Assembly (NCBI GenBank): GCA_002327525.1 | Contig: DCWG01000008.1 | Coordinates: 4,473-16,511, forward strand | Length of the DNA: 12,039 nt | Direction of reading: 5' to 3' | Origin: Gammaproteobacteria bacterium UBA2168 | GTDB taxonomy: Bacteria; Pseudomonadota; Gammaproteobacteria; Pseudomonadales; Azotimanducaceae | Shown here: piece after piece, positions 1 to 7,175 of the stretch | Position numbering within the stretch: the stretch's first letter is position 1 | How the letters are laid out: every line of letters starts with the position of its first letter | The notes under the pieces: generated by a model | What the model was told of the DNA's origin: nothing | The model's input: only the letters and a program-made list of their open reading frames with translations | Databases searched by the model: none | Translations under genes and position numbers: made by a program

Positions 1-13
1 ATGTCTGATTTCA

Positions 14-245
14 TCAGCGGATGTACGTGGCAAGTACTATTGTCAGGATGCCAACTGTTGCTGGATCGGGGTTTGATATGAAAGCGCACGGCAGCATCGA
101 GCCGGCCGAGATCACACAGAATGAGTTCAGATTCATGACGGCGTCGGCGGAAGCGTCACCGTGTCCGCAATGCCCACGTCATGATCGAGCGTGAGCCCGG
201 TAGCAATATGGTGAGTGGGCGCGGATTCGATCTCGATACGCACAC
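14..245 (-). other. Left-edge region with two short uncertain reading frames
   Basis: No convincing gene is visible here. On the minus strand a 36-codon frame (about 243 to 133, ending VTLPPTPS and a TGA) is followed through an ATGA overlap by a 40-codon frame (136 to 14, starting MNLNSFC and ending ATYIR). Third-position G+C is only moderately raised in both, and neither resembles a family I know. A TAA lies just upstream of the first frame, so it would have to be the 3' end of a broken gene. They may be relics of something cut off by the decay of the adjacent GST gene, or chance frames. On the plus strand, 78-195 also encodes only a 38-codon frame starting MKAHGSIEP with no recognisable content. 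Confidence 0.15.
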
Positions 246-257
246 CTTACCGGTGCG

Positions 258-571
258 GGACGCTCGTGCGCTGTCGAGCAGCTTGCCCCACATTCGTATC
301 CTGTGCCGCACGGCCGGATCGGGCGCATGGCAGTGTCCGGAAACGCTTCGTCCAGATACTCGTTGATCAGTGTCGACTCGATCAGTACGTGGTCGTCATG
401 CACCAGTGTGGGCACCACGTGATTCGGGCTCAGCTTCACGTACTCCGGGTCGTGCTGGGCACCGCCGATGAGATCGATCTCACGCGATGTGAACTTGAGC
501 TTCTTATGAGCCAGCACCAGCCCCACTTTCTGTGAGCAGGTGGAAACGGCGTTGTGATACAGGGTAAGCAT
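258..571 (-). pseudogene. Glutathione S-transferase relic, N-terminal part, frameshifted and truncated
   Basis: The start is the ATG at 571-569, with GGGAGG three bases upstream. The first 80 or so residues are a clear GST thioredoxin-fold domain: MLTLYHNAVSTCSQKV (first strand and catalytic Ser/Cys turn), then the cis-proline strand VVPTLVHDD and the glutathione-binding turn IESTLINEYLDEAFP. After MRP at about 320 the frame shifts by one base. The next frame continues the family pattern as DPAVRHRIRMWGKLLDSAR, the start of the all-helical C-terminal domain, to about 264. There the similarity stops, although a normal GST needs about 100 more residues. One frameshift plus loss of most of the C-terminal domain makes a functional enzyme unlikely. 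It is not the other half of the GST relic at 2816-3346, because both contain the end of the N-terminal domain and the start of the helical domain. Confidence 0.8.
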
Positions 572-824
572 GCGCCTCCCGGGTGGTCTGGATGAAGCTT
601 TCTGATGGTAACGGAACTCGCGAGGCTGCAGATGGTGGGTACCCTTTCGCCACACGGTGGGTCTCGAAGAAGGCGAGCCGCTGGGGCACAGCACGCATTG
701 TCCGATAGTGTGGCTGAGGCCCTTCTGAACGATCCGACACAAAGCCGGTCGTGACAAGTAAACTAGACATCATTTTGTGAATACAAGACAAAAAACGCAT
801 GTCTTTACGAAAAGAACACATGTC
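572..824. other. Non-coding gap between the GST relic and the membrane protein
   Basis: I see no gene here. The minus-strand frame running upstream from the GST start has no SD-supported start and reads as arginine/proline/serine-rich noise. The last 80 bases (about 745-824) are clearly more A+T-rich than the surroundings, as expected for a promoter of the rightward gene pair. However, I could not find a -35/-10 pair with good spacing. The hexamer CATGTC occurs twice shortly before the membrane-protein start (about 799-804 and 819-824) and could be an operator half-site, but this is weak. Confidence 0.3.
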
Positions 825-1238
825 ATGACGACGAACTATGGCTGGGTATTTTCTGTGGCGATGTTGCTTGCCGGAACCGTGCTGATGGGCTTCGACAATG
901 CGTTTGCGCGTCTGAGCGGCTATGTCCTGGTGGTGGGTATGGTGGTGATGACGTACCTCCGGTTGCGCGCGAGCGAGGACGAAGTGCTGCGCGCCGCCAA
1001 TGCCGCGGCCATGACAGTCGGGGCTCCAGTCGGGCTCGGCCTGGCATTCGTCAGCCTCTTTGTTGCCCGATTCGTACCGGCTGTATCCGATTACATCAAC
1101 GCGCTGACAGTGCACAGCAGCGAGGCGCTGGGCGCTGGGGCTGCCGGGTTCGGCATCGGCATACTGTTTACCTGTTTCACGGTCGTCGCCAGCGCCGTCA
1201 TCGTCTGGGTTGGCTGGTGGATGGCGATGCGGGCATGA
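825..1238 (+). CDS. Small four-helix membrane protein paired with an XRE-type regulator
   Basis: This 137-residue protein starts MTTNYGWVFSVAMLL. I chose the ATG at 825 because the upstream in-frame GTG at 777 would add a charged, non-hydrophobic leader with no SD. Four hydrophobic stretches are visible, near residues 6-24, 29-45, 63-83 and 105-133. They are separated by a charged loop (RLRASEDEVLRAA) after the second and a polar loop (YINALTVHSSEA) after the third. No enzymatic motif is seen. The stop codon overlaps the next start as ATGA (1235-1238), so translation of the small regulator gene was probably coupled to this one. In many bacteria and archaea a small uncharacterised membrane protein is co-encoded with a roughly 68-residue helix-turn-helix protein in this way, which suggests sensing or regulator sequestration. 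That role is inference. The partner gene is now broken, so this protein may be an orphan. Confidence 0.7.
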   Translation: MTTNYGWVFSVAMLLAGTVLMGFDNAFARLSGYVLVVGMVVMTYLRLRASEDEVLRAANAAAMTVGAPVGLGLAFVSLFVARFVPAVSDYINALTVHSSEALGAGAAGFGIGILFTCFTVVASAVIVWVGWWMAMRA

Positions 1239-1419
1239 AGAATCGCATACGCGTGCTGTGTGCCGCGAAGGGCTGGGCGCAGGCGTGTCCCGAAATTCGA
1301 TCAACGCGCTCGAGAGCGGCAAATTCGATCCTTCGCTGCCGCTCGCTTTCAGAATTGCGGACGCCTTCGAACTGGCCGTTGAGGAGATATTCCTGAGGGG
1401 CGAGGGGCCTGACGGATAG
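1235..1419 (+). pseudogene. XRE-family small helix-turn-helix regulator, broken by an internal deletion
   Basis: The ATG at 1235 overlaps the stop of the membrane-protein gene. The first frame reads MKNRIRVLCAAKGWAQA, the standard start of the small XRE regulators (about 66-70 residues) that sit beside membrane proteins. It then goes out of frame at about 1284 and ends at 1396. A second frame resumes with VSRNSINALESGKFDPSLPL and FRIADAFELAVEEIF, the standard second half, ending at 1419. Family members have about seven residues (usually xDLAxxLG) between these two blocks, and here they are gone. Joining CAGGC directly to GTGTCC is best explained by a deletion of about 22 bases, perhaps between short GC repeats. 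The lost part is helix 2 and the turn of the DNA-binding motif, so neither frame can make a normal repressor. Confidence 0.75.
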
Positions 1420-1558
1420 CGGCTCTGGCGGTCGCTGGCGCGGTTCTACACGGTGAGTGATTGCGTGTGTCTGCGTGCAGTTGTATTCATCGGTACATGG
1501 AAAGGGACCGGAATAGTAAGAACAAACGGCTTGCCACTGGTGGTGTGAGAATGCGCGC

Positions 1559-2824
1559 ATGAAACAGTATTGGCGCTTCTATTGGCCGCTTGCGCTGACG
1601 GCACTTGCCATGGGTCTGTCGGTGCAGTTTCAGAATGCCACACTCGCCCGTTATCCGGAGGCGACTCGCCAACTGGCGGTGCTGGCGCTGGCGTACGGTG
1701 CCTATGGCCTCTTTCACGCCAGCCTGCAATTCGTCGCGCAACTCTCGAATGTGTATGCACGCAGTCTTTCCGCCACCAGTCGTAGCTATCGGTTTGTCAC
1801 TTTCGCCAGCGCGTTGCTCATGCTTCCAGTGCTGGCTGTCGCCTGGTTCGATGCGGGCGGCACCATTGTCGAGATCGTCTATGGTATTGATGCGGTATTG
1901 AGCGCGCAGGTGCGTGAATACCTCGCATACCTCGCACCCCTGATCGCGATCAACGCGCAGCGTTTCTACTTCACGGGGCTGCTCGTACAAGCTCGGCTAA
2001 CCATCCGTGTCACTACGCTGAATTTCTTCTATCTCGCCATTGTGATCATGGGGCTGTTGAGTGGGTTCGTGCTAGGGCTGCGCCCCGTGGTGGTGGTGAT
2101 TGGTTCGGAAATCGTTGCTGCGCTGGTGCATCTTGCTCTGCTCGTGCTGGTTCACCAGCGTGACTACAAGCCGCCCGCACAGCCCGAGCACGAGGCGGTG
2201 ACGTACCGTGAACTCACCCGTTTCTTCGTCGGGGTTTCCACCACCGGTGTGATGTTCGCAGTAAGCCGCCCCGTGCTGTTTGCCTTCGTGGCGCGCATGC
2301 CCAACGCGTTGGTCGGTATAGCCGCCATGCGGGTTGCGTTCGACTTCACCATGCTGTTCCAGCAGTCGGCAAACCAGTTTCGGCATTTCTTCGTCACCTT
2401 CGGCTGGCGCGAACTGGAAAAGAAACGGATCTTCATGGGTGTGATCTGCGCGGGCCTCACGGTAGCCATGCTGCTGTTTGCTCTCACTCCCTTGTCAATC
2501 CTCGTTTGGCGGGATCTGATGGCGATACCGGAGGATGTCCGCACGGCGGCGGTGGAGGTCTTCCTGGTGATGTGCCTCATGCCGGTCGTCATCATTTACC
2601 GTAACTATTTTCATGGTCAGCTGATGGTCGAACGGCGCACCACCGGAATGGCGGTAGGGGGCATGCTGCGGGTTGCCGGTATCTACACCGCGGCGGCCAC
2701 CACCTTTGCGCTGGGTGCGCTGGACTACCGGGTGGCGGCCTGGATTCTCATTGGCGGCTTCTTCATCGAGGCGGCTACCGCCCAGGTGGCGGCAGGATGG
2801 TGTCGGCGTTCTTCGTCAGACTGA
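1559..2824 (+). CDS. Polytopic membrane protein of the MATE/ANKH-like MOP superfamily (tentative)
   Basis: This 421-residue protein begins MKQYWRFYWPLALTALAMGL and consists mostly of hydrophobic segments, roughly ten to twelve in two similar halves. The second half starts near residue 221 with another FF...STTGVMFAVSRPVLFAF block. The pattern fits the MOP flippase superfamily and reminds me most of the ANKH (progressive ankylosis) branch. Shared features are an opening aromatic-WPL segment, a mid-protein 'SRPVL/IVNLFV'-type helix followed by a small-residue-rich helix, and a late YRNYFHGQLMVERRTTGM loop that parallels the ANKH 'R..L.G.LM..K.T' stretch. Substrate is unknown: MATE proteins export drugs, while ANKH moves pyrophosphate, ATP or citrate. 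The SD is poor (GTGAGA). The last 9 bases overlap the 3' end of the converging GST relic. I am sure it is a transporter-like membrane protein and only moderately sure of the family. Confidence 0.65.
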   Translation: MKQYWRFYWPLALTALAMGLSVQFQNATLARYPEATRQLAVLALAYGAYGLFHASLQFVAQLSNVYARSLSATSRSYRFVTFASALLMLPVLAVAWFDAGGTIVEIVYGIDAVLSAQVREYLAYLAPLIAINAQRFYFTGLLVQARLTIRVTTLNFFYLAIVIMGLLSGFVLGLRPVVVVIGSEIVAALVHLALLVLVHQRDYKPPAQPEHEAVTYRELTRFFVGVSTTGVMFAVSRPVLFAFVARMPNALVGIAAMRVAFDFTMLFQQSANQFRHFFVTFGWRELEKKRIFMGVICAGLTVAMLLFALTPLSILVWRDLMAIPEDVRTAAVEVFLVMCLMPVVIIYRNYFHGQLMVERRTTGMAVGGMLRVAGIYTAAATTFALGALDYRVAAWILIGGFFIEAATAQVAAGWCRRSSSD

Positions 2825-3346
2825 CCCGCGCTCCTCGGCGGCGATGGTCCATGGCTTGCGTTGCGCTTGTGTGATCCACCGCTTCAGATCGGCATCAGTG
2901 AGAGCGGTGCGGACATAGGGTGCGATATCGGCAGGTATGTCCACCCCATAGGTTCGAAAGCGAAGTATCACTGGCGCGAACATCGCATCGGTAATGCTGA
3001 AAGATCCGAGCAGCCAGGGACCCCGCTCGCGGTGGCGCGTCAGGGACTCGCGCCAGAGCGCGAAGATGCGCTAGATGTCGCCTTTCAAGGAGTTGTTCAC
3101 GGTTACCGAGCGTCCTGTGGCACGGCGGTTCATGGGCATCTGTCTCGGCAGGTGTTCGAAACCCGCGTGCATCTCCGCCGCCATGCACCGCTCGTGTGCG
3201 CGACTCAGCGCATCATCCGGCCGTAGTGAACCCCGGGTGAAGTGTTTGTTGGCATACTCGGCGATGGCGAGCGCATCCTGATTCGATCGGGTTTTATGAT
3301 GCAACCAAGCCTGGAGGTAAATCGCGGCGCTTTTGACCAACCTCAA
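2816..3346 (-). pseudogene. Second glutathione S-transferase relic: amber codon and missing 5' end
   Basis: Read on the minus strand, recognisable GST sequence starts at about 3325 in the middle of the N-terminal domain (LHHKTRSNQDALAIAEYANKHF). It continues with the diagnostic block CMAAEMHAGF and LPRQMPMNRRATGR, typical of GSTs carrying the 'AEMHSGF..LR.EMPMN' motif. A TAG at 3073-3071 interrupts at GDI*RIFALWRES. The frame then runs on unbroken through GPWLLGSFSITDAMFAPV and LRFRTYGVDIP to a TGA at 2818-2816. Relatives usually have Glu or Ala at the stop, so a single GAG-to-TAG change is the simplest explanation. The first 50 or so residues, including the catalytic end of the thioredoxin fold, are absent; the frame upstream (from a TTG at 3346) has no GST character. 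Two lesions make this a pseudogene. Its 3' end overlaps that of the MATE/ANKH-like gene. Confidence 0.85.
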
Positions 3347-3380
3347 AGTGCGGGCTGCGAAAGTCGGCTATCAATGGTCG

Positions 3381-4745
3381 ATGCATCTGAAAAAAAGAGT
3401 GCTGACCGCGTTCGCCCTGATCAGCCTGCCGCTCGCAATGGGAGGTCTGCCGCTCGGTATATACCTGGTGCCCTACTACGCCGGTGAGCTCGGCATCAGC
3501 CTTGCCGCCATCGGCATCATCGTACTGCTGACCCGGGTGACCGACGTGGCGACCGACCCGCTGATCGGTACCCTGTCAGATGCCACACCGGCGCGTTTCG
3601 GGCGGCGGGGTATCTGGATCATGATCGGTCTCCCGGTGATGGGATTTGCGACCCTTGCCGTGTTCAACCCGCCTGAGCAGGTCGGCCATCTGTATCTGTT
3701 TTTCTCCGTGGCGTTTCTGTATCTGGGCTGGACGCTGATTTCCATCCCACTCTCGGCCTGGGCTGCGGAACTATCGCCGGACTACCACGAACGCTCTCGC
3801 ATTACCGGTGCACGTTCCTTCGCCAGCAGTACCGGACTGCTGTTGGTGATGTCACTGCCGCTGCTCATGGCGTTTCTCGTAGGCCAGGGCTACACCTGTC
3901 TGACACCGGAACACCCGGGCAGTCTGCAGCCGATGCTGAAAATAGTCGCCTGGTGCACGCTGGCCGGATTGTGCGTGTTCGGTCCGTTGCTCGTCTTCAG
4001 CGTTCCACAGGCGACGTTTGTGCAGAAGAACAGCATGTCCTTCAGGCAGGCTCTGACACTGGTCTGGAACAACAAACCCTTCATGCGACTGTTGGCGGCG
4101 GGCGTGACCAATCACGTGGGCTGGTACTGCATCAGCACGCTCTATGTCTTTTTTCTCGCGCATTACCTGAAAGCCACGACACAACAGTGGTCGGCGTTGC
4201 TGATCGTCTACTTCGTGTTCGGCATGATCGGCACGCCGCTCATCGTGCGTCTCGCCTCCAAAATCAACAAACACAAGCTGATGGCGACGCTGTCCATGTA
4301 CATGATCGCCGTGTACAGCACCGTACTGCTGATGGAGCCAGGTCAGTGGAAGTACTACATCCTGATTCAGATCTTCTGCGGACTGGTGGCGAACATCGGT
4401 AACGTATTGGTGCCATCCATGGCCGCTGACGTCATCGACAAAGACACCGTTGAGAGCGGTCAGCAACGCGGGGCGCTGTTCATGGCGCTGTGGGGGACAG
4501 CGGATAAGATTGCGCTTGCCGTGGCAGCCGGCCTGACATTGCCGTTTCTACAATTTCTGGGATTCGACCCGTCCGTGGAAAACGATCTACAGGGTCTCAA
4601 AGCCCTGCAGTACACCTACACGCTGGTACCCATCTTCTTTCTGACATGGTCCGCGTGGCTCATCTGGCGATTCCCTATCACGAAGGAGTACCAGGAAGAA
4701 TTGCGCGCCCGTATTTCCTCGCAACAGCTGAGAGTGGATAGCTGA
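3381..4745 (+). CDS. GPH/MFS_2 family symporter (glycoside-pentoside-hexuronide:cation type)
   Basis: From the ATG at 3381 this is a 454-residue inner-membrane porter with about twelve helices. Family marks are an opening aromatic/small-residue helix followed by YLVPYYAGELGISLAAIG, then the loop 2-3 signature TRVTDVATDPLIGTLSD with ARFGRRGIWI. A mid-protein NNKPFMRLL block opens the second half. The late MAADVIDKDTVESGQQRGA motif matches the D-x-x-D-x-E...R-x-G signature preceding helix 11. Members of this family import sugars or glycosides with Na+ or H+, and related bacterial MFS_2 proteins handle other organic solutes, so the substrate stays open. The start is uncertain. A TTG at 3333 in the same frame would add 16 residues, and its GGAGGT (3313-3318) is too far away at 14 bases, but the ATG has no clear SD either. 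Gene order suggests it feeds the acyl-CoA synthetase downstream. Confidence 0.85.
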   Translation: MHLKKRVLTAFALISLPLAMGGLPLGIYLVPYYAGELGISLAAIGIIVLLTRVTDVATDPLIGTLSDATPARFGRRGIWIMIGLPVMGFATLAVFNPPEQVGHLYLFFSVAFLYLGWTLISIPLSAWAAELSPDYHERSRITGARSFASSTGLLLVMSLPLLMAFLVGQGYTCLTPEHPGSLQPMLKIVAWCTLAGLCVFGPLLVFSVPQATFVQKNSMSFRQALTLVWNNKPFMRLLAAGVTNHVGWYCISTLYVFFLAHYLKATTQQWSALLIVYFVFGMIGTPLIVRLASKINKHKLMATLSMYMIAVYSTVLLMEPGQWKYYILIQIFCGLVANIGNVLVPSMAADVIDKDTVESGQQRGALFMALWGTADKIALAVAAGLTLPFLQFLGFDPSVENDLQGLKALQYTYTLVPIFFLTWSAWLIWRFPITKEYQEELRARISSQQLRVDS

Positions 4746-4819
4746 GAAACTCCTGTATGAAACCAGCGTGGTTGACGACCAGCGGGCGACATCGGGTAAG
4801 CTACGCGGCGTTTTGCTCG

Positions 4820-4825
4820 TATAAC
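4820..4825 (+). promoter_or_regulatory. Possible -10 box upstream of the acyl-CoA synthetase genes
   Basis: TATAAC matches the sigma-70 -10 consensus at five of six bases and lies 25 bases before the GTG start at 4851, in a 105-base gap that is otherwise GC-rich. No good -35 is found 16-18 bases upstream. TTGACG at 4772-4777 is a good hexamer but too far away to pair with it. Function is a guess. Confidence 0.25.
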
Positions 4826-4850
4826 CGTTTACCTGTGAGTTAGCCCTGAA

Positions 4851-6329
4851 GTGACCGATCACCCGCTAGATCCGATATTCAACCCTCGTGCCGTGGCCGT
4901 CGTGGGCGTCCGCTCCAAACCTTCGGCCGGTATGATGGGTAGCTTTTACGATTCGTTGCTGGAATCAGATTTCCAGGCGATCGGCGGCCTGTATCCTGTC
5001 AATCCGAAGGTCGATGAGATCAAGGGATACCGCTGTTACCCCTCGCTGCTGGACACACCTGACCCAGTCGATCATGTGATTTCGCAGGTCCCGGCGGCGG
5101 CTGTCCCTGAGCTGGTGGATCAATGCGTCGCCAAGAAGGTTCGTTCGATTCATTTCTTCACCGCTGGATTTTCCGAGACCGGGGATGAGGAAATGGCCAC
5201 GGTGGAACGCGCGATGATCGAAAAACTGCGCAACGCCGGAATCAGGGCCATTGGGCCGAACTGCATGGGATTGTACGTACCAAGCAGCCGTCTGGCGTTC
5301 ATGAGCGGGTTCCCCACGAAGCCCGGTAACGTATTTCTGCTGTCACAATCTGGTGCCAATGCGGGCGAGATCATCTCCGGACTGGTGGGCCGCGGGGTAC
5401 GCTTTTCCAAAGCCATTTCCTATGGGAACGGCGCCGATCTGCGCGCGCACGATTTTCTCGACTACGCCGCCAGCGACCCGGATTCGCACGTGGTGGCCGC
5501 CTACATCGAAGGTGTGCGGGACGGGCGGGCCTTCTTCGACGCCCTGAAGCGCTGCGCGCGGGTGAAACCGGTCGTCATCCTGAAGGGCGGCAGAACCCAG
5601 TCCGGATCGCATGCCGCTCATTCGCACACTGGATCGCTGGCGGGATCCATCGAAGTGTTCGATGCCGCCTGCCGCCAGGCGGGCGCGGCGCGCGCTGAGA
5701 CGATGGACGAACTGCACGATCTGATCGTTGCGGCGTCCACCAGCACGCGCCGTGTCACCGGTAGGGGCGTGGCGCTGTTCGGCGGTGGAGGTGGCGGTTT
5801 CGCGGTGCTCTCGGCGGACGCCATCGACCGGGAGGGCCTCACGGTGCCGAAGCTGCCGCAGAGCGCGGTCGAGGAGATGCGCAAATACATCCCCGTGGCG
5901 GGCAGCAGCGTGAATAACCCGATCGATGCCTTTCCGCCGGAGGAATATATGGAGGACATGCTCCGGCTCGTTGCGACAGCGGAGGGGATCGATACGCTGT
6001 TCATGTCGCCGATATCCGGAATGCGACCGCCCCCGGGTGTGAAAGTTTCCGACCCCAAGGACGGCGAGTCGCCGCCCGCGCCGGCGGAGATCGCAACCAG
6101 GGCGGCGAGTCAGATGTCGGCCATCGAAGCGGACACGGGCACACCGGTGGTGGGCATTCTGCGCAGCGGGCGTATGGCGCGCATGATGGGCCTGGATGTG
6201 GATGCCGTGAGCCACGCCGCATACGAGGCAGGAATCGGCATGTATCCCAGTGTGGCCCGGGCCGCGCGCACGGTCGCACAGGTGCTCGACTGGAAGGCGT
6301 ATCGTGAAGGCCTGCCGGAGATTTTCTGA
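4851..6329 (+). CDS. NDP-forming acyl-CoA synthetase, alpha subunit (acetate--CoA ligase, ADP-forming-like)
   Basis: This 492-residue protein starts at GTG 4851, the only start that leaves a normal family N-terminus (DPIFNPRAVAVVGV). Residues 1-130 form the CoA-binding Rossmann domain, including YPVNPK and the IRAIGPNCMGL strand at 131-141. Residues 150-295 form the first succinyl-CoA-ligase-like flavodoxin domain, with FLLSQSGANAGE and the active-site loop SHAAHSHTGSLAGS. His259 in SHTG is the expected phosphohistidine. Residues 303-480 form the second such domain (FGGGGGGFAVLSADA, then NNPIDAFPP). The enzyme makes acyl-CoA from a carboxylate, CoA and ATP or GTP, giving NDP and phosphate, or runs backwards to make ATP. 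It lacks the ATP-grasp part, which is the next gene. Weak SD; a candidate -10 box lies 25 bases upstream. Acid specificity cannot be read from sequence. Confidence 0.85.
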   Translation: MTDHPLDPIFNPRAVAVVGVRSKPSAGMMGSFYDSLLESDFQAIGGLYPVNPKVDEIKGYRCYPSLLDTPDPVDHVISQVPAAAVPELVDQCVAKKVRSIHFFTAGFSETGDEEMATVERAMIEKLRNAGIRAIGPNCMGLYVPSSRLAFMSGFPTKPGNVFLLSQSGANAGEIISGLVGRGVRFSKAISYGNGADLRAHDFLDYAASDPDSHVVAAYIEGVRDGRAFFDALKRCARVKPVVILKGGRTQSGSHAAHSHTGSLAGSIEVFDAACRQAGAARAETMDELHDLIVAASTSTRRVTGRGVALFGGGGGGFAVLSADAIDREGLTVPKLPQSAVEEMRKYIPVAGSSVNNPIDAFPPEEYMEDMLRLVATAEGIDTLFMSPISGMRPPPGVKVSDPKDGESPPAPAEIATRAASQMSAIEADTGTPVVGILRSGRMARMMGLDVDAVSHAAYEAGIGMYPSVARAARTVAQVLDWKAYREGLPEIF

Positions 6330-6353
6330 TATGGGTGGGGTCAACGAGAATTT

Positions 6354-7061
6354 ATGAACGTTCAAGCCGTGGTGAAACAAGCGAGAGCAGAAGGTCGCAC
6401 GCTGCTCTCTGAGGTAGAGGCGAAGGCGCTGCTCTTCGAGGCGGGGGTGCCGGTCGCGCGTACCGTGTTGGCAACCACCGAGGAAGAGGCCAGAACTCAG
6501 GCCGCACAAGTGGGCTATCCGGTGGTTCTCAAAATCGTGTCACCCGACATCGCGCACAAGAGCGACGTTGGTGGAGTGAAGGTGGGGCTCAAGGACAAGG
6601 CGTCGGTCACCGGCGCGTTCGAGGAGATCATCGCCAACGCGAAGAACGCGGTACCGGATGCCCGTATCACGGGTGTCGCCGTGCAACACATGGCGCCGGC
6701 CGGAACCGAGGTGATCGTCGGCATGACCACCGATCCGCAGTTTGGTCCGGTGATGATGTTCGGTCTCGGCGGGATCATGGTCGAGGTGCTCAAGGACGTC
6801 ACCTTCAGGGTGGTACCGCTCGAAGAGCGCGATGCCAGCCAGATGATCGACGAGATTCGCGGCAAGGCGATCCTCGACGGTGTCCGTGGCCAACCACCAG
6901 TGGACAAGGGAGCCGTGAAGGACGCCATATTGAAAGTGTCCGAATTCGTGGCGACCAACCCGGACGTTCGCGAGCTCGATCTCAATCCGATGATGGTTTA
7001 CGAAGATGGCGCCATCGCGGTAGACGCGAGAATCGTTATCGCCGAACCACAGGAAGCCTGA
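6354..7061 (+). CDS. NDP-forming acyl-CoA synthetase, beta subunit (ATP-grasp domain)
   Basis: This 235-residue protein begins 24 bases after the alpha subunit and is the right length for a stand-alone ATP-grasp_5 beta subunit. Visible marks are the N-terminal LLSEVEAKALLFEAGVPVA helix-strand, VVLKIVSPDIAHKSDVGGV with His68 in the HKSD loop, and EVIVGMTTDPQFGPVMMFGL. The Mg-ATP-binding end is RELDLNPMMVYEDGAIAVDA. The HKSD histidine corresponds to the beta-subunit histidine that, in archaeal ADP-forming acetyl-CoA synthetases, relays phosphate between the alpha-subunit histidine and the nucleotide. With the preceding gene it makes a complete enzyme as two polypeptides. The SD is weak (ACGAGAA), so translation may depend on arriving ribosomes. 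Nothing looks damaged. Confidence 0.9.
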   Translation: MNVQAVVKQARAEGRTLLSEVEAKALLFEAGVPVARTVLATTEEEARTQAAQVGYPVVLKIVSPDIAHKSDVGGVKVGLKDKASVTGAFEEIIANAKNAVPDARITGVAVQHMAPAGTEVIVGMTTDPQFGPVMMFGLGGIMVEVLKDVTFRVVPLEERDASQMIDEIRGKAILDGVRGQPPVDKGAVKDAILKVSEFVATNPDVRELDLNPMMVYEDGAIAVDARIVIAEPQEA

Positions 7062-7175
7062 GCAGCAGCCGAGCTGCGACGGCCAGACACGATCGAAGCA
7101 TGGGTTTTCTCATGGCGATTGACAGCTGACCTTGCTACCTGCGGCTGGAATTCACAACCCCGCAGCCACCGTGCC
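7062..7175. other. Short intergenic stretch between convergent genes
   Basis: The beta-subunit gene and the CoA-transferase gene converge here, so a two-way terminator would be expected. The best stem is CTGCGG (7139-7144) with CCGCAG (7160-7165) around a 15-base loop, and neither side has a T-run. I cannot call a terminator. Confidence 0.3.

Noticed and set aside
1210..1419. Intact 69-residue protein in the second XRE frame starting at 1210
   Set aside because: Its first 25 residues are out-of-frame membrane-protein sequence; only the second half is a regulator, so it is a frameshifted remnant.
3071..3073. Amber codon in the second GST as a possible recoding (readthrough or pyrrolysine) site
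   Set aside because: The gene also lacks its N-terminal third, and no recoding context or machinery is visible, so decay is simpler.
258..3346. The two GST relics as halves of a single gene split by an insertion of 825-2824
   Set aside because: Both relics contain the end of the N-terminal domain and the start of the helical domain, and their motifs belong to different GST types.
6331..6357. Eight-codon ORF (ATG GGT ... TTA TGA) whose stop overlaps the beta-subunit start as ATGA, like a leader peptide
   Set aside because: No SD, and it is short enough to be chance in a 24-base gap; coupling from the alpha subunit explains the arrangement as well.
5343..6509. Long open minus-strand frame of 388 codons opposite the acyl-CoA synthetase alpha gene
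   Set aside because: It is His/Arg-rich, resembles no family and is the expected antisense shadow of GC-rich coding sequence.
7139..7165. CTGCGG/CCGCAG stem between convergent genes as a bidirectional terminator
   Set aside because: The loop is 15 bases, the stem only six pairs and there is no T-run on either side.
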